Below, piece by piece: positions 14,654-16,165 of a DNA stretch of 16,165 nucleotides (positions are counted from its first letter, which is position 1; every line of letters begins with the position of its first letter). This stretch comes from PVC group bacterium (ex Bugula neritina AB1). Lineage in GTDB: Bacteria > GCA-001730085. Under the pieces are notes generated by a model. It ran no database searches. It was not told the origin of the DNA and saw only the letters and a list, made by a program, of their open reading frames with translations. The stretch is from positions 1 to 16,165 of the forward strand of contig MDLB01000068.1 in assembly GCA_001730085.1 (NCBI GenBank), in the 5' to 3' direction. The translations under genes and the position numbers were made by a program.

Positions 14654-15112
14654 GGCTTTTACCTTAATTATTCTTCCAAGTTTTCCTAGCTCTATTGAAA
14701 AACTTATTAAAAAAGAAAAAATAGTTCAAATGGCTTACTATCTAAATGAACGTTTGATTGATATTTTTGAGATTGTGTAAGATATGAAGAGTATTTTAGA
14801 CTTTCTGGAAGAATCCCTCTTAGTCTCTCTAGACATGGATAGCAAGAGTTGAAGTTGCTAGACTATCGGATAAGAGTTTCTCTTTAAAGTAGTTTACTTG
14901 AGAGATATCAAAAACTTCATCGCGAAAGTTTAAGAAGTTTATGAGAGTCTTTTTTTGTTGATCAGTAGGTAAACAAATAAGCTTTTTCTAATGAAAACTC
15001 TAGAGTAAAACATTAGAGGGTTTTATTCACGTCTAGCTCTGGATTTTCTAAATATGATTTTATTTTCTTTGATTAGGGCCATTCGTTTCTATTAGACTAA
15101 CTATTTTATTCT
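14654..15112. other. Decayed region after panB
   Basis: No intact gene. On the plus strand about 14685-14779 reads SSIEKLIKKEKIVQMAYYLN then ERLIDIFEIV before a TAA, and the same frame continues DMKSILDFLEESLLVSLDMD to a second stop. On the minus strand another coding-like fragment is listed at 14829-14987, and near 15000-15060 a stretch reads KKIKSYLENPELDVNKTL. The mix of short protein-like frames on both strands is what eroding genes look like; none can be named. Confidence 0.4.
14829..14987 (-). pseudogene. Unidentified gene fragment
   Basis: A frame of about 52 codons, open between a TAG at 14990-14988 and a TAG at 14831-14829, encodes LICLPTDQQKKTLINFLNF, then RDEVFDISQVNYFKEKLLSD and SLATSTLAIHV. 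The residue mix is clearly protein-like compared with shadow frames nearby. Upstream another frame carries VFSLEKAYLF, suggesting a frameshift near 14985. It has no start codon and I cannot assign a family. It lies on the same strand as, and downstream of, the broken gene at 15113-15474, so both may derive from one mobile or plasmid-like region. Confidence 0.4.
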
Positions 15113-15474
15113 CTATTCTTTTTTTTCTAAATAAGACTTTGTTTTTTCAATGTATTGTCTAAGAAGGATATCTTTTTCGGATTCATAGTTTGAAGGAAAT
15201 GCATATGGAACGCCTTTGGATAATATTCCCATAAAAAAATCTAACGGACTTTTTTTGATTTGATCTATTTTTTGTTTTCATCAATATCGAAAGCAAAAGC
15301 TTCAATAGAGTTTTGAATTTCTTCACTAGATAACTTTTTTTGATAAAGAAGTTGCTGTAAGTGATTTTTACAAAATCCAATTTTTTCTAATTTTTTATAA
15401 TCTATAGAAGGAGTATCTTTTAGAAACTTTTCAGATTTTTCTATTTCTATAGTAGTAGTATTTTTTTTATATAA
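15113..15474 (-). pseudogene. Broken mobilome-type protein, C-terminal part, frameshifted
   Basis: Minus strand. The first frame reads from IEKSEKFLKDTPSIDYKKLE through IGFCKNHLQQLLYQKKLSSE and EIQNSIEAFAFDIDENKK to a TAG (15267-15265). The next frame continues IDQIKKSPLDFFMGILSKGV, PYAFPSNYESEKDILLRQYI and a charged end at 15113. One extra A in the A6 tract (15268-15273) would join them into about 120 aa. The pattern FFMGIL..G.PYA.PSNYES reminds me of the C-terminus of plasmid/accessory proteins of intracellular bacteria (possibly replication-linked; recall, weak). No start codon exists: the frame is closed upstream by a TAG in the hairpin at 15446-15490, so the N-terminus is missing. Confidence 0.5.
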
Positions 15475-15490
15475 CTACTACTACTATAGA
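15446..15490. repeat. 14-bp hairpin with ACT trinucleotide repeats
   Basis: TCTATAGTAGTAGT (15446-15459) pairs perfectly with ACTACTACTATAGA (15477-15490). The 17-nt loop contains a T8 run and one further ACT unit. It marks the point where the broken minus-strand gene loses its reading frame, so it may be a rearrangement junction, a mobile-element end or a recombination site. Confidence 0.5.
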
Positions 15491-15669
15491 GTCCATTTTT
15501 TTTAATTTTCAAATTGATTTTTTGTGAAGAAATTTCTTTGAAAATAAATTTTGGGAGGCTATAAATTGTCCATCCAGAACGCCCTGCTATACTGCTATAC
15601 GTTAAGAAAGCAAAAAACTTTTTGAATATTTTTCCTTAGAAAAGAGATAATAATCAAGGAGAAATGGAA
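15491..15669. other. Spacer and probable left end region of the IS3-family element
   Basis: No gene. The exact left terminus of the element is not identifiable without its right end; TGTCCATCCAGAACG from about 15567 is a candidate because IS3 elements usually begin with TG. CTATACTG/CTATACG is a short direct repeat at 15587-15601. AAGGAG at about 15656-15661 is the orfA Shine-Dalgarno. Confidence 0.35.
15566..15593 (+). promoter_or_regulatory. Candidate transposase promoter
   Basis: TTGTCC (15566-15571), a 16-nt spacer and TATACT (15588-15593) lie 77 nt before the orfA ATG. This position is usual for the transposase promoter inside an IS left end. Confidence 0.4.
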
Positions 15670-15939
15670 ATGAATAAGAAAAAATATAAAGCAAAAGAAC
15701 GGTAAATAATAGTACTTGAGGGAATAAAGGGGAATGTAAGCTTGGGGGAATTATGCAATCAATATGGGATTTCGCAACAAACCTATTATAATTGGAGAGA
15801 TAGACTGCTATCTGAAGGGTCTAAAATTTTTTCCTATGGGGGAGTTGATAGAGAAAAAGAGGTTCTAAAACAAGAGGTGAGTCGTCTAAAAGAGACAGTA
15901 GGAGAGCTAACAATGGAGTTAAAAAAAAACGATTGGTAA
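15670..15939 (+). pseudogene. IS3-family transposase OrfA with an early nonsense codon
   Basis: From the ATG at 15670, which has AAGGAG upstream, the frame reads MNKKKYKAKER and then TAA (15703-15705). The same frame continues IIVLEGIKGNVSLGELCNQY with a helix-turn-helix GISQQTYYNWRDRLL and a leucine-zipper-like tail, EVLKQEVSRLKETVGELTME, to a stop at 15937-15939. A full product would be 89 aa, the normal OrfA size. The stop at codon 12 removes it unless translation restarts (a TTG lies at 15742). The A9 run at 15921-15929 is placed for the programmed -1 frameshift of IS3 elements into orfB. Confidence 0.75.
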
Positions 15940-16165
15940 GGTCTAGAAAAAGGTCGGATAAGGTTAAGATTAGAGATGTTTTTTTATTAAAAAAAATAGA
16001 CCTAATCAAGTCTGAACATCCTTATTGGGGCTACCGTAGAGTTTGGGCTTATATGAAATATATGAATAAAGAAAGCTTTGCTATGGCTAGAATTTATAGA
16101 ATTATGAAAGAGAACAATCTTTTATGTACGAAAAACAACAGACTTAGGGCTAAGAGAACTCCGCA
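15930..16165 (+). CDS. IS3-family transposase OrfB, N-terminal part, cut by window end
   Basis: The -1 frame relative to OrfA is open from the A9 tract to the last base of the window. It encodes RLVRSRKRSDKVKIRDVF, then the characteristic N-terminal OrfB region EHPYWGYRRVWAYMKYMN, followed by RIYRIMKENNLLCTKNN, the helix-turn-helix preceding the rve/DDE integrase domain. The catalytic DDE residues would lie beyond the window. It is normally expressed as an OrfA-OrfB fusion by frameshifting. With the nonsense codon in orfA this copy probably cannot make a full transposase, although its sequence here is undamaged. Confidence 0.8.

Larger units (their letters stand above)
15566..16165 (+). mobile_element. 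IS3-family insertion sequence, left part
   Basis: It combines a candidate promoter, orfA, the A9 frameshift window and the start of orfB in standard IS3 order. The left boundary is approximate and the right end lies outside the window. The orfA nonsense mutation indicates an inactive copy. Confidence 0.7.

Noticed and set aside
15183-15380. 65-codon minus-strand frame
   Set aside because: It is the third frame over the broken mobilome-type gene; the other two frames carry the coherent protein sequence.
1-16165. CRISPR array, tRNA or rRNA genes
   Set aside because: No regularly spaced repeats, cloverleaf-like segments or conserved rRNA stretches were found on either strand by eye.

Overview
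The window is a very AT-rich bacterial chromosome segment with a Gram-negative envelope. The envelope call rests on a two-partner secretion pair with an outer-membrane TpsB transporter. Housekeeping genes are interspersed with decayed insertion sequences, broken genes and long AT-only spacers, which suggests a host-associated organism undergoing genome erosion. The long SecA (1004 aa), with an extended N-terminus and an enlarged nucleotide-binding region, reminds me of Chlamydiota/Verrucomicrobiota SecA. I therefore lean towards a PVC-group symbiont, but this is recall and not a placement. No rRNA or tRNA was seen.

Layout: (1) 1-340 holds the left end of an IS5-type element with a beheaded, truncated transposase. 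(2) 617-2503 is a tight forward operon: a single-pass membrane protein, a HAD hydrolase and ispD (MEP isoprenoid pathway). (3) 6360-2522 on the minus strand is a two-partner secretion operon, tpsB then a short tpsA, convergent with ispD. (4) 6361-7607 is a decay zone. It contains a nearly pure A/T spacer, a signal-peptide gene split by a 7-T tract, a truncated MerR/IS607-type HTH protein behind what looks like a leaderless promoter, an IS end matching the one at position 1 in inverted orientation, and a strong hairpin. (5) 10622-7608 (minus) is secA. (6) 10623-11113 separates secA from the divergent purU and contains a nested stem-loop of about 79 nt that matches no RNA family I recognise. (7) 11114-14653 carries purU (10-formyl-THF deformylase), an archaeal-type PEP carboxylase (ppcA) and panB (pantothenate synthesis), all forward. 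(8) 14654-16165 is a second decay zone with minus-strand remnants of mobilome-like genes, a 14-bp hairpin and an IS3-family element whose orfA has a nonsense codon; its orfB runs off the window.

Functionally, the intact genes cover isoprenoid precursor synthesis, one-carbon/purine metabolism, anaplerosis, pantothenate synthesis and protein export. SecA would feed Sec-dependent export of the TpsA/TpsB proteins. The most useful leads are the structured element between secA and purU, two hidden genes each needing one extra base in a homopolymer to be open, the compact TpsA, and the archaeal-type PEP carboxylase.
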